Below the pieces are notes generated by a model, which worked only from the letters and a program-made list of their open reading frames with translations, was not told where the DNA came from and did no database searches. Shown piece by piece: positions 42,137 to 55,743 of a DNA stretch of 64,000 bases; within the stretch, counting starts at the first letter, position 1, and every line of letters begins with the position of its first letter. The DNA is taken from contig OZ022247.1 in assembly GCA_963978895.1 (NCBI GenBank), forward strand, positions 15,818,312 to 15,882,311, in the 5' to 3' direction. Made by a program: the position numbers and the translations under genes. The DNA is from Erpobdella octoculata. Taxonomy: Eukaryota > Annelida > Clitellata > Hirudinida > Erpobdellidae.

Positions 42137-42474
42137 AGGGGTGTCCAAACTGCAGCCCGCGGGCCAGATACGGCCCGCGAGACCCTCTCATCCGGCCCCT
42201 AGAGACCTTTTATATTTAAAAAAAATATGATTTGTATTAATTTTTCTCAAATATTGTTTTTCTTGGACTTCAGTTGCTTGACTGTTGATGGAGGAAAGAA
42301 CATGAGTGGCGTAAAAAAAGGCTCGGTTGGACAGGTGAAGCGGATGTGTAATGAGAAACACATTCCACAACTAATGTTCCTGCACTGTATTATTCACCAG
42401 CAAGTGCGCTAAATGTGTGGACATTAGCACTGTACTGAATCCTGTGGTGTTTACAACTTTAGCTCTATATAGTA
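42137..42474 (+). pseudogene. hAT transposase fragment with left terminal repeat
   Basis: Left end CAGGGGTGTCCAAACTGCAG, then GC-rich GGCCCGCG. The coding piece (plus, 42270-42415) reads LTVDGGKNMSGVKKGSVGQV and MFLHCIIHQ, matching the catalytic-core region of GTF2IRD2-like hAT transposases (TDGA-x-SM...HCIIHQ). It is cut at about 42474 by LINE sequence. Confidence 0.65.
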
Positions 42475-43500
42475 AGACAGCTAAGTTAGCTCTTCCATTC
42501 AAGTCCCTAGTAGAAGAGTACAAGATTAGCAAGATACGGACACAGTTGATGCTGGACAACTCTTCAGACCAATGTATCGTGAATGTGGGCGCATCAGTTG
42601 GATCGGGAAAAGGCTGGACTGCAGGGAGGGACATCCGTGAAGCCGAGGAATCTCTGCAATGGTCTGAAAAGCTCGGAGCAGTGCAGCCGGGACGGCTCGG
42701 TCTAGGTTGGTTCCATTATGTGTGGTGGTCTAAGGCCTCGTTGCAGGAAAGGACAAACTTGATTATTCAAGACAGAAGGCGAGCAATGGAGTTGGAAAGA
42801 GTGCAGTTAGGTGCTCAGGTGTCGCAACAGGGCGACTGGACTAGATGGGAGGCGGCAGTTCAACATTCGATGACATGCAAATTGCTTGCGGCTCCCGGAA
42901 TGTCGGGTCGGAAAAAAACTCAAGCTATCAAGAAAATAGCTGAAAGAGATAATAAATTTAAACAGCCACTCCTGGCTTCCGTACGACAGTGTTAGCTCTT
43001 CCTTTGTTTACAAGTTCAGGGACGAAGTCGCGTTATGGCTGCCGGCGAAAGTTTCGGTTGTTTGCAATAGAAGGAAAGTTGCTAGCGTTTAGAAAATATT
43101 CGAAACAATGTTTCCTGCCATTATGGTTTGTGGTGTTTCTCGTTTGGTGAAAGTGGTGGCATGGCTCGAAGTTCCGGAGGTGAATGTTTCTTTTGGTCTC
43201 GAAATCTGGCGGTTTTGGTGGATACTACATGCTCAAGTTCCGGCGTTTGAAAGACAGTTTCTCATCTTGTTACAGTTGCTTGACGGTTTCAAAATGACTT
43301 CTTGGTTCTAGTTCTTTGAAGATTTGCCGGTTATCTGGTTCTGGTCGAAAACGGCATGTGATACACAAATTTCGTCAGGGGGCGGCCGTCTGATCAACGG
43401 TCGTGGCCCGCCCTCCCGTGGTAGCGTCAGGAAAAGGGCCGAAACGCTGGGAGGGTCTTCCTCTGAAGACCTCTGACGAACTTGCTCGAAGAAGAGTTTT
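42475..43500 (+). pseudogene. LINE ORF fragment and 3' UTR
   Basis: The plus strand encodes FKSLVEEYKISKIRTQLMLD, SLQWSEKLGAVQPGRLGLGW and a basic C-terminal segment (RRRAMELERVQLGAQVSQQG), ending at 42995. The 3' UTR of about 500 bp has GGGCCGAAACGCTGGGAGGG near the end and passes into TACATA repeats. Same family as 23011-23265. RT is not present. Confidence 0.6.
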
Positions 43501-43531
43501 CACATACATACATATATACATACAAACATTC

Positions 43532-44786
<1,255 letters not shown>

Positions 44787-44837
<51 letters not shown>

Positions 44838-44923
44838 CCCGCTCGCTCTCCCGCTCCGCTCCGCTCATTTTGTGTCGGATTTCAAATTTTTTTCCTCTAT
44901 ATTTGATTTCCCTTGACTCTCAA
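44787..44923 (-). mobile_element. (TA)n and part of a Helitron-like element
   Basis: (TA)n at 44787-44834, then a minus-strand Helitron-like fragment (GCTCGCTCTCCCGCTC on plus). It continues after the palindrome at 46023-46090 (AAGGTTGTGTGAAAATTTCA), as judged from the order in 41535-41980. Confidence 0.5.
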
Positions 44924-44925
44924 TA

Positions 44926-46020
44926 GTGGGGCGGCTAACTGATCAAAAACCCCTTCATCGTGCAAACGCTATTGACAAGCAAATAAATTACATATTTGTA
45001 ATCAGAAAATTACTTGTAATTACCTGATAATGCCACATTCTGTAAAATTTAAAAAAAAATCACATTTTTTGGACCCGCTCCTGTATGAATAGCATATTAT
45101 CACAGGCGATAAAACCGGCGAAAAATTCAAATATTTTGTTAAGAAAAAACAGATGAATAATTAAATTTTGAGTGAGTAGACCTATGGAAAAAGACACGCA
45201 CTTGAGGCACTCGTGTCCATAGGTCTACTCACTCAAAATTTAAGTATTAATCTATTTTTCTTGTTTTCTTTATTTTCTATATTAAACATATGCAAACCAA
45301 CAAAAAAAATATTTAAATTTTTCGCCAGTTTGATCGCCTGTGATAATACGCTATTCATACAGTAGCGGGTCCAAAAAAGGTAATTTTTTTAATTTTACAG
45401 AATGTGGCGATATCAGGTAATTACAATCATATTTTTCTAATTACAAATATGTAATTGTTTTGCTTGTATTTGCTTGTCAATTGAGAAAAAAATTACCTTT
45501 TTGGTCCTGCACTTGTATGAATAGCGTATTCATAGATATATCTATGAGCGTATTATCACAGGCGATCAAACTGGCAAAAAATCAAATATTTTGTTTTTTT
45601 TTGTTGGTTTGCATATGTTTAATATAAAGAATAAAAAAAAAACAAGAAAAAATATATGAATAATTAAATTTTGAGTGAGTGGACGAGACACGTACTTGAG
45701 GCAGAAGTCATGTCTCGTTTCCGTAGGTTTACTTATTCAAAATTTAATTATTCGTCTATTTTTTCATGTTTTCTTCATTCTTCATATTAAGCATATGCAA
45801 ATCAACCAAAAAAAACAAAATATTTTAATTTTGTCGCCAGTTTGATCTCCTGTGATAATACGCTATTCATGCAGGAGCGGGACCAGGAAAAGTGATTTTT
45901 TTCTCAATTTTCCAGAATGTGGCAATACCAGGTAATAACAAGCATATTTTGCTGATTACATTTATGTAATTTGTTTGCTTGTCAATAATGTTTGCACGAT
46001 GCTGCAGTTAGCTGCCCCAC
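44926..46020. mobile_element. Palindromic foldback element with TA target duplication
   Basis: Ends GTGGGGCGGCTAACTG and its complement GCAGTTAGCTGCCCCAC, flanked by TA on both sides (44924-44925, 46021-46022). Inside lie two consecutive palindromes with centres near 45201 and 45695. Each has arms of about 200 bp and shares AAATTTTGAGTGAGT, CATATGCAAA and TATCACAGGCGAT blocks. No ORF. It is a non-autonomous foldback or MITE. A TA duplication suits the Tc1/mariner or PIF/Harbinger classes, but the family is not established. Confidence 0.7.
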
Positions 46021-46128
46021 TACAAGGTTGTGTGAAAATTTCATTACAATCGAATGAATGGTGTAGCTATGCATAATGGACATACATATATACATACAAA
46101 CATTCATTTATATATATATATATATATA

Positions 46129-46684
46129 TTCTTTAATGCACGCTCCGTTGAATATTACCGACCAACTCGAAAACAAACTTCACCTTGACATCTATATAAA
46201 ACCGACTTCTGCGGGTAATACATTGAACAGCGACGAATTCTGTCTAGAACAATATAAAAAAGTACAATATTATCTTATCTACGTCGGGCGTACAAGGTGA
46301 CTGACGACTGGTCTCACTTTCACCAAGAACTTCTAAAAATCAAACAGTTACTAATAAATAACAACTTTTCGAATAACTTCGTTGACCGCACTGTGAAAAC
46401 TTTTCTTGATACAAAACGTCGCCCCATCAATGATTCCAATTCTCCCAAACACACAACTGTTGCTCTGCATTATTGCGCATAATGATCTAAAATTACAAAA
46501 CTGAAGAATCAATTCTTCGCAATATAATACGAGCGCATGTCTCACCTGTAAACCCAACTAACCAACTCCAATTTCTAATCTACTACAAATCCTCGAAAAC
46601 AATCTCGTCGCACCAAACAACTTATTACGTTCTGATTTTCTTAAAAAAACAAATTTTGTCTATGATTTCTATTGCCCTTTTTAT
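46129..46684 (+). pseudogene. PLE RT C-terminal region (with tiny inverted N-terminal piece)
   Basis: 46129-46165 is a short minus-strand piece of a PLE N-terminal block (GCGTGCATTAAAGAATAT, then TA). From 46165 the plus strand encodes LHLDIYIKPTSAGNTLNSDE, LKIKQLLINNNFSNNFVDRT and, after frame breaks, RNIIRAHVSPVNPTNQ and FVYDFYCPF. These follow the order of the end of RT and the link to GIY-YIG in PLEs. The RT catalytic box is not included. The frame breaks at about 46300 and 46482. Confidence 0.65.
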
Positions 46685-48107
46685 TTATTTATTTATTTAT
46701 TTCTCCAACAGAAGGAACAGAATTCAAAGCAAAAATATAGGAAGAATAGTAACTCAAACAAATACGCAAAATAAACATATATGTCATCGGGTATTTAAAT
46801 CTGACCATTAGGTGTTAGAAATATTGAAAGGTCGGTTTCATTTATCAGACATCTGAAACGGCTGTAGGATGTTGAGTTGACCACATCGTGAGGCAGGGCA
46901 TTCCAGGATTTTATTATTCGATTGGAAAAGAAGAACTTGGTTGCATCGATCTTGTGCAGGCCAGACCTCAGTTTATAACAATGGCCTCTTGTGGCCTGGT
47001 AACCAGACGATTCAAAACTGGTGACCAAAGTTGAGTCAATAAGACCATTTAGAATTTTGTAGCACAGACATAGGTCAGCAATGGGTCTGCGATGTTCCGA
47101 AGATTTGAGACCGAGGATGTTGAGGCGAGTTAAATAAGGGAGACGACTGACAGAAGGAATTGTTCTTGTGAATTGTCTTTGGACTCTCTCGAGCCTGTCG
47201 ATCAAATGCCTGTGGTGTGGATTCCACACTGAAGAACAATATTCAAATAGTGGTCGTACATACACGGAAAATGCTCTCGTCAAGAGATCTGGATCTTTAG
47301 TAGTGAAACATAAATTGATCAGCCGTAATCTAACAGATGCCGCATGTACAATACTGTCGATGTGTTTTTTAAATTTGAGGTCATTTTCCATTACAACGCC
47401 AAGGTCCCTTGCGTGACCAACAATCTCCAGTTGATGAGAGTTAATATGGTAGTCGGGTACATCAAGCTCTTTACTTGCTAGACCATAGATGGAGCATACG
47501 AAGCACTTTGTTAGGGCCAAATTTAACTGCCATATCCCACTCCAGGACACCAATTCGTCAACCGCATCCTGCATAGCCAAATTTCCAGGTTGGAATGTTT
47601 TGTAAATTTTGATGTCATCCGCAAAGAGCTTGACTGAAACTTGTTTGAAGGCTGGGTTGTCTGTAATATCGTTAATGTATATAAAAAAAAGTATTGGTCC
47701 CAGGACGCTACCCTGTGGAACACAGCTAGTAACTTCTCTTGGGCCAGAGTGATGACCATTAACGCGAAAAAACTTTGTGCGGGCACTCAGAAAATCGAAA
47801 ATCCACGGCAACAAATCGCCAGATATTCCATATCCTTTCAGTTTCGTCATCAGCTTTTTGTGTGAAACAGAATCAAATTAATGATGTCAGTACGTTCACA
47901 ATTCTCTAGAGACGATGACCAATCATACACGCATTCAAGCAGGTTTGTACAGGTAGATTTGTGCCTTAGAAATCCATGTTGGTGATGGGAGATGAGGTTG
48001 TGCGTGGACAAGTAAGTCAAAATGTTCTTGGTGATTACCTTCTCCATGACACGACAACAGGTACTTGTAAGTGAGATTGGCCTATAGTTAGAAGGGCAGC
48101 TTGTCGG
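46685..48107 (-). pseudogene. 5'-truncated CR1/Jockey-type LINE inserted in the PLE
   Basis: The main ORF (47850-46795, 351 residues) encodes the later RT: GSVLGPILFFIYIND, VKLFADDIKIY (F-A-D-D box), VYVRPLFEYCSSVWNPHHRH and LIDRLERVQRQFTRTIPSVS. It ends with a short C-terminus and an (AAAT)n tail near 46685. An upstream frame (48047-47850) holds HNLISHHQHGFLRHKSTCTN. A frame break lies at about 47865. Both sides carry the 11-bp direct repeat GCCCTTTTTAT (46674-46684 and 48108-48118), the target-site duplication. The ORF is largely open, so the insertion is fairly young. Confidence 0.85.
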
Positions 48108-48118
48108 GCCCTTTTTAT

Positions 48119-48355
48119 GAGGACCTGGGTTCGATTCCCAGTCTTTTGATCATAAACACCCCACCGCATACATTGGTCACCCTAGAAAAACTTTAAGAGA
48201 CTAACCATGCATGTACAAGGTGGTAATATCTATGCTCATTTCCTTAACAACCATGGAATTCCACTCACCAGAACTATCACCGACGCCAATACTCGCGTGT
48301 TGACTTCCACTAATGATCCCACACGACTAAAGATTTTAGAAGCTTTATATATATT
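48119..48355 (+). pseudogene. PLE GIY-YIG endonuclease segment
   Basis: Continues the PLE after the LINE: HPTAYIGHPRKTLR, LTMHVQGGNIYAHFLNNHGI, then LKILEALYI before the SINE. One codon's worth of bases is missing after the conserved Arg. A ~26-bp tRNA-like insert (GAGGACCTGGGTTCGATTCC...) sits just upstream at 48119-48144. Confidence 0.7.
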
Positions 48356-48710
48356 TATGTGACGTGTTGGTCTAGTGGTATAGACACCGGCTTTGAGAGT
48401 CGGAGGACCTGGGTTCGATTCCCAGTCTGAGCACGTAATTTCCTTGAGCAAGAAACTAACACACTGACTGACATGTGCTCGGGTCAACTCAGCGCTTCAT
48501 CCTTAAGTGGTCGATAAATGAGTACCAACTTCGGTTGGGGGTTAAAGTCCTTCGTGCTCTTGTAGAGCTATCGAGTAGTATGCGGGGCTGCCAACGGCGC
48601 CGTAAAACACCGCATACGCCGTTAGTCTTATCTGCAAGTTTCCAGCATTGGAGCAGCTTCTGCTGCATACGGCGCTATATAAATTGTCGTATTAAAAATA
48701 TAAATATATA
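48356..48710 (+). mobile_element. tRNA-derived SINE inserted in the PLE
   Basis: tRNA-like head: box A TGGTCTAGTGGTATAGACAC, anticodon stem CCGGC/GTCGG with a 7-nt loop, box B GGTTCGATTCCCAG. The body of about 270 bp includes GTGGTCGATAAATGAGTACC and ends ACGGCGCTATATAAATTGTC then ATTAAAAATATAAATA. The PLE codon series LEALYI resumes after it as LKNWPSMNIQ, so it is a clean insertion. Its polymerase III promoter looks intact. Confidence 0.75.
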
Positions 48711-49178
48711 AATATTAAAAAATTGGCCCAGCATGAATATTCAGGACGAACATTTTGATCATACTTTGCAGCTGTTCGATCACAGCGACCGACATACCAA
48801 TTATACACAACGACAGAAAGTTTTTGTCAGTTTCCCCACTTCAGGTACAGATGATACGTTTCTTCCTCATTTGGCTACAAAACACAAGAGCCTAATCCTA
48901 GTCTCGCTAAAGATAAAGAAAACGTACTAACCTCCGACACCGAGATAAATACTGTTGAACCCGTACCTCATATCGATTCTGCAGACATCCCTTGCCCCAC
49001 TTACAGCATGTCATCAATCCCGTAAACAATTCTTCTGATCGCTTGATTGATGTTGCCAACACTGTTACCAGATCTTGTCGGGTTTGTGACCTGATCCTAT
49101 CGTCTGATGATTTTCCCCAGCCTTCTGTCCACATCTCTTCATCCGACAATAGTTCCGAACATGAATTTCAAGCAACTA
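48711..49178 (+). pseudogene. PLE C-terminal extension, first part
   Basis: The plus strand gives NIQDEHFDHTLQLFDHSDRH and later a Ser/Asp-rich linker. Stops appear after 48930. It is interrupted at 49187 by a hAT element. Confidence 0.6.
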
Positions 49179-49186
49179 GTTTACCA

Positions 49187-51077
49187 CAGGCCCGTCGAGA
49201 GGAAGAACGGGGCCCGGGTCAATTTTTTTCTGATGGGCCTCTTAGTTGTATTATTATTAATATAATTAATATTAATATCATTTTTAATATTATATATTCT
49301 GGAAGCCAGTCATGCAATTTTTTCTAATTTGGTCCAATTGCCGCTGACCACGCAGTACTAGAAGACAAATGTGATTTTGGTACTGGATGTCGCTGTCCAA
49401 ATAAACGACAAGGAAAACAAAACAGAGCTTGCTTTGATTTGCTCCATTCCAGATAATCACGTGGGTTTTCTTTACCGTTAGCTGCTTTAAAAACTAAAAC
49501 AGAAAGAAGAAATTTATTTTTTTTGTCTTTTTGGAAATATTTTTGTTTGTGGTGGGACTCCAGTTCAAACAGCTTCTTCTATTTTTTTCCCTGAAATATC
49601 AAATCGATAGAAGTTTAGTAGACCTAAGTCAAAACCTTTCACAAGCTTATTTTGATTATTGGAGTTATTAATAAAAAACTCTGTTAGCTTAGGCAACCTT
49701 AAAGCTTTGTCTTTAACCTCAGCTGCTTTTTTTCTTTTCTCAGCACCGCTTCGATAATCTGCAATACATAATGAAAGAGATAAAAAATGAGTCAAAGCGT
49801 TCTTACTATGAACAATCAACTAGCGGATTAATCTATGTTTATGCTACAAACAGCGCGCCCCAAAAACCTTCACGTTCGCTATCAAAGTCATTTGTCAAAA
49901 TGGTAGCAGACAGTGCGCGTCGAAAACTTGCTTCTGCAACTAAATTTTTTTGTCTACTTATTAGCCAGCTTAACGACATTAACTCTATGGTTAAATGTTT
50001 ACAAAATACAAAAAGTTGTTACGTTACGAACATTTTTTAACTTCTCCCGCTCCCCAAAGAGGGAGCAAATTTATCATTGCGAAATATTTGACCTTATTGA
50101 TATTTTCAATTTCAAGTCCACAAACTGTTTTGAAAAAATAACCTAACGTAACTGAGCTAAAGTAATAAATAACAAGTGGGATAGAAACTCCATCTAAATT
50201 ATTTTCTTTCTTGTCAATTATTTTAATAAAAGGTAAAACTACGACAAATAAAAAGAAATCAAGGAAAAACGAGTTTTTCAACACAAACTTTGATTTCAAA
50301 TACACTCGATTTAGAAATACGAAAAATGTTCAAATTAAGTTTCTTTTTACAACGTTTTTATTTTTTTTAATTGAATCATGTATTGTCATCCAATATAAAG
50401 CTATGCTGAAAGTTTCAGCTTCCTAGCTAGTCAAAAAGCTGGTTAAATTTTACTTGCAAGATTTGCGTACAGAGAAAGCCACACACTCACACATACACAA
50501 ACATACACACACAAACAGAGATAAATAAAAGCTTGTAAAAACCATCATACTTACCCAAAAATTTTTACAAAACCCAGACAAGTAACAAAATTGCCTGAAG
50601 TCGTTTCAACAAATATTTACTAAATATACAATTTTTTAATAATCGAAACTCGAAACGGACGCGAAGTGAAGAAAATGGAGATGTCGATGCTTCTGAAGAG
50701 TTTCAAAGTTGTGAAAGTGAGAACAATGGCAAAGAAGATGAAAATTAATGATCTAATCTAAACTTAATGAAACGTTCAAATCAATATGTAGACGACAATG
50801 TTAATGCGAAGATAATGCAAAACATTAATGGATTTTATCATGTTTAATATTTGTTTTTCACACTTCGGCAAGAAAGGATATTAAGTTGACAAATAACGGT
50901 TGTATAATGGGGTGAAATTTAAAATATTGCCCTGTACTATCTTTTAAGGGGCCATTATTTTAAACTCATCAAAGGCCCCGCGGCTGGCTTACTATGCTCA
51001 ATTCCTAGCTGTGGTGGGCCCTAAAACAAACGGGCGCCCAGGGCGGCAGCCCTGCAGCCCCCCTCTCGACGGCCCTG
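49187..51077 (-). mobile_element. hAT element with 8-bp target-site duplication
   Basis: Inverted ends CAGGCCCGTCGAGAGG (49187) and, on the minus strand, CAGGGCCGTCGAGAGG (51077). Flanking direct repeats GTTTACCA (49179-49186) and GTTTACCC (51078-51085). Length 1891 bp. It carries an N-terminal piece of a hAT transposase on the minus strand and a shared module at 50263-50523, but no full transposase. Confidence 0.8.
49330..49819 (-). pseudogene. hAT transposase N-terminal fragments
   Basis: Minus strand: SGAEKRKKAAEVKDKALRLP then KLTEFF (49760-49670), a typical hAT N-terminus. After a non-coding gap with an AG acceptor-like site (about 49500), it gives PRDYLEWSKSKQALFCFPCR and LFGQ (TTF-type zinc finger), then a stop. 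The catalytic core is missing. Confidence 0.65.
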
Positions 51078-51085
51078 GTTTACCC

Positions 51086-51601
51086 ACTCTAAGCACAGAG
51101 CAGACTGACGTTCTTCTATCTTTTGGCTACATAACAGGAGAGCCAAAACCCAGTCTCGCTAAAGAAAAAGTACTAATCTCCGAAAACGAAACCAACACAG
51201 TTGAACTTAAACCTCACGCTGATTCTGCAGACATTCTTTATCCTTCTCGACAACATCACATCCACTTGGCGAACGACTCTTCTGATCACCAAATCCATTC
51301 CTTGAAGATTGCTGCCGGAAATAGTTTCACTTGCGATCCGTTTCAGCCTTCCGACAATCACTACCAGTCTCTTGTCGATATCTTTCAACCTGATGATAGT
51401 TCTGAAAATACCCTCCAAAACGACCATTCTTCCCTCGGAGACGACAATCAACCACAATTGAACGTCTCTCACAATTCTACTCCACTGCCACTACATGCTG
51501 CAACTCAACCTTCTGACGATTTTCCAGCAAACCCTTCCAATAATGACATCCGTCCACACCTCCTTAACAATCCTAACCTTACTTTGCGTCGGAAGAGATG
51601 A
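51086..51601 (+). pseudogene. PLE C-terminal extension, second part and ORF end
   Basis: The PLE continues after the hAT: PSLAKEKVLISENETNTVEL and a His/Asp/Ser-rich linker ending LTLRRKR and a stop at about 51599. Its start repeats, with changes, the segment 48838-49010, so the C-terminal extension contains an internal duplication. Confidence 0.6.
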
Positions 51602-51617
51602 AATAGACACAATTTAT

Positions 51618-53047
51618 GGTATGCGGACTTTTCATCAAAGGACGATTCATCAAGGGACTGTTCATCAAGGACTATTCATCAAAGGACTATTCATCAAGAG
51701 ACTATTCATCGAAGGACTATTCATCAAGAGGACGGTTCATCATAAGGACTGTTCATCTAAAGACTATTCATCAAGAGGATTATTCATCAAATTTTGAAGC
51801 CACTCAGCAACCTTTATCAATATACCCAAGATATTTTCAGCGTAAAGTAATTTGATGTATTTTTAAAAGACAGTTCTTCATCTTTGATAAAATAAATTTC
51901 AAACATATCAGTAATTTAAAAAAAATAGTAATGGCAACCAGGGTTTTTAAGAGCGGTACCATTGGCTGACAAGATCGTTGATGACAGCGCCGGTACATTT
52001 TTTAGCCGTTCTCAGCGCTATTCGCTACCGCAACTTTTATTAAAAAACAAAATAGGTCTTTTATATCAATTAAATGAGTTCCAATGTATTTAGTTTTTAT
52101 TTGAAGTTTGCATGAAATCTGAGTCTGGTTGATTTATCGACGATCCGGACGAGCGTAAGCGTCTCTTTGAAATGACCTTTCCTGACCTCGCTAAAGCGAG
52201 CGTGTTCGTCTCTTTGAAGTGTGGCAGAAGTGGTATACCGGGTGTTAGTGATGTTTTGAGGTTTATGGTATCTGGCTGTTTGAGTGTGTATATACTTACA
52301 GTTTGTACAAACAGTTGAAAAGCAGTTTTTTAAAACTTATTATTCAATTGTTTTTTGCTTGTTTGATCTTAAGATCTTGACGTTATTTCTTGTCCAGTTG
52401 TTTTATTTACAGTATGTGACGAATAAAATTGTTGTATATTACAACCATCTTTTACAAACTTGCTGATTGCTCGAGGCAAAAGTGTCTTTGAAGCGTTGCC
52501 CCTTGGTGTTAAACGACCGATGCCAGATTTCACATAGCGGGCATGTGTGATGCTTTGACGTGTTTGTGGCCTTAGGTAAATGTGTACATATATGGTTTAC
52601 GAAAACAGTCGAATTTAGTTTTTCTGGTGCTGTGACTTGGAGCGGAAGCGGAAGACAAGCGGGAAGGAAACGGGAGCGAGAGAGAAAAACGACCAAAAAA
52701 CCTCTAAAAACCCCGGGCAACACAAGGTACCTCGCTAGTTCTATTATAAAGAATAAAGTATTTGGATGCAAGCAGAGTAGCACTGTAAACTTGACATAGA
52801 TTGCCCTACATTTTGGTAACATATTTTGGTTGAAAATAACATCTTTATTTTAAATAAAATAAAATAAAATAACAATTTTCTTAAATTTTTTGATGAATAG
52901 TCCGCTGGATGAAAAGACATTAGATGAACAGTCCTTATGATGAACCGTCCTCTTGATGAATAGTCCATTGATGAATAGTCCCTTGATGAATAGTCCTTGA
53001 TGAACAGTCCTTTGATGAATCGTCCTTTGATGAACAGTCCTAGAATC
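51618..53047. mobile_element. Foldback element with minisatellite-built inverted ends
   Basis: Arms of about 180 bp (51618-51800 and 52875-53047 inverted), each made of about a dozen 13-16-bp units of the form GGACTATTCATCAA. Flanking 8-bp direct repeats CAATTTAT at 51610-51617 and 53048-53055. The middle (about 1.07 kb) has no intact ORF and holds a Helitron-like purine-rich segment at 52629-52740. Confidence 0.75.
52625..52745 (+). mobile_element. Helitron-like end fragment inside the foldback element
   Basis: Purine-rich GGGAAGGAAACGGGAGCG, then CCTCTAAAAACCCCGGGCAA and CTCGCTAGT, matching 41900-41975 and the reverse of 53753-53790. Confidence 0.5.
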
Positions 53048-53055
53048 CAATTTAT

Positions 53056-54010
<955 letters not shown>

Positions 54011-54240
54011 GAGCATAAAATAGATTTGCTAAAACTGGCTAAATCTTGCTTGAAGCCTTCAAACGTTGTTACGTAAACTAAATTTAAATTTTATTACGCA
54101 ATTAGCGATTAGAATTTTATTGCGCACCCCCGAAACTATTTAACTATTAAAAATAAATAACCAAGATTCAGTAAATAACGTAATAGGTTGAGTTTTAGTT
54201 GTAAATATGTTTTAATAAAAAACTAATAATAAAAAATATC
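54011..54240. other. No recognisable feature
   Basis: AT-rich spacer. Confidence 0.4.
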
Positions 54241-54981
54241 TGTGGATGCCGAGCTCAAAGTGAGGATAGGCAGGGCAGCAACTGCCATGGCCCGCCTCGC
54301 GAAACGCGTGTGGGACAATCCCATGCTGACCATCGGGACGAGGATGGAGGTGTACCGGGCATGTGTGCTAGGCACTCTTTTGTATGGCAGCGAGACCTGG
54401 ACCCTGTACGCCCGTCAAGAGAGGAGACTGAACGTCTTTCATTTGCGCAACCTCAGACGACTTCTTGGCATCACCTGGCTAGACCATGTCTCTAACGCGG
54501 ACGTTCTCACTAAAGCTGTGATGTTAAGCATGTTTTCTATCCTCTGTTAAAGACGTCTGCGCTGGCTAGAACACATCTGCAGAATGGATGATGGTCACAT
54601 CCCAAAGGATATCCTTTATGGTGAGTAGCCACAGGAACGCTTTCAATTGGGAAACCCCTCCTGCGCTACAAAGATGTCTGCAAGAGGGATCTGAGGTCTT
54701 GCAACATCAGCCCAGCTAACCTTGAGGTCGCGACTTCTGACCGCCCTGGCTGGCGTGCAGCTGTCAAAACCGGGGTTAAACAGGTCGATGAGGAGAGAGA
54801 GGTTTGACATGGGATCCGGCGTGAAGAGAGGAAGGTTTGCATGCAGCAGAGGGCAAGGGCTACCGCCGTTTCGTTCGTAGTCCCTGCCGCTGCGTACACC
54901 TGCGGAAAATGTGGAAGAAGCTGTGGCTCCCGTATCGGGTTATTCAGCCACAGTGAACGCTGCAGTGTCACAGGGTAGACA
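54241..54981 (+). pseudogene. LINE C-terminal region with C2H2 finger
   Basis: The plus strand encodes KVRIGRAATAMARLAKRVWD, VYRACVLGTLLYGSETWTLY and LNVFHLRNLRRLLGITWLDH. A stop (54548) and frame breaks follow, then a C-terminal zinc finger YTCGKCGRSCGSRIGLFSHS with ERC. This is the well-known C-terminal block of a vertebrate and invertebrate LINE group that follows the RT. The RT itself is absent. Confidence 0.75.
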
Positions 54982-55029
54982 CAGGTGCAAACTCCATTGT
55001 CTCTAGAGACAAAAGGATGCCATTCACAA

Positions 55030-55160
55030 ACACAAATAGTCTCAGCAGGTATGGGGTCATCCATATATTACGTACGCACCGAGGGGGGAGGGGGGTTTGT
55101 ACAAAGTGAATTTTTTGGGTAAAAGTGCGTATGGGGAGGGAGCGCCGAGCCTTCAAGACT
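55030..55160. repeat. Fragment of a G-rich transposon-end repeat
   Basis: GGGGTCATCCATATATTACG then a GGGGGGAGGGGGG run, a pattern seen at ends of some invertebrate DNA transposons. Only one end is visible. Confidence 0.35.
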
Positions 55161-55164
55161 TCCT

Positions 55165-55743
55165 AACACCAAAACTCTTAGAGAAGAGATTAAGCAAAAC
55201 TTTATTAAACTTAAAACAAGCTAGAAACGTTAATTAGATATAGATTAGAGAAGGAGACAACGCGGAAAAGTTGCGCAGAACTTTTCCTATTGCAAAAAAC
55301 CAGCCGAACTGCCACACTTACTGCGCTTGCGTGCCGCCTTATATAACAAAATCTTATCACGTGATCACAATCCGCCTAACTGATTCGCCGACTAAAAATC
55401 AATACCAATTAATATTAAGTAGGCTGATGTAAACACGCAATTCACTAAATCTCGATTGCAAACGTATCAAATTTTGATAGACTGTAAAAATATATATAAT
55501 CTTGAGTCCATGAGATTTGTATCAAGAAATATTTAGTAAAAATGTCGCTACAACAAGACACGTGCGCCAATTAATAAATACGCCAAAAACACACCACCCT
55601 CGATAAACAGAAGATACTAAATCGGATACTTTTAACAGTATCACTAAAGATGCAAACCAATGTTATCTACTATAGAAATAAAATAGATATAATTAATATT
55701 CAGCACAAAAAAAGAAGAAAAAGGGGGGTCCAGCACTGACACA
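55165..55743 (-). repeat. 3' LTR of the Gmr1-like element
   Basis: Minus strand begins TGTGTCAGTGCTGGACC right after the polypurine tract. It contains a TATATAAG box (about 55345-55338) and AATAAA (about 55205-55200). The inner end near 55165 is approximate. Confidence 0.65.

Noticed and set aside
48361..48436. Functional tRNA gene
   Set aside because: The tRNA-like part continues without a terminator into a SINE body, and the acceptor stem is poor.
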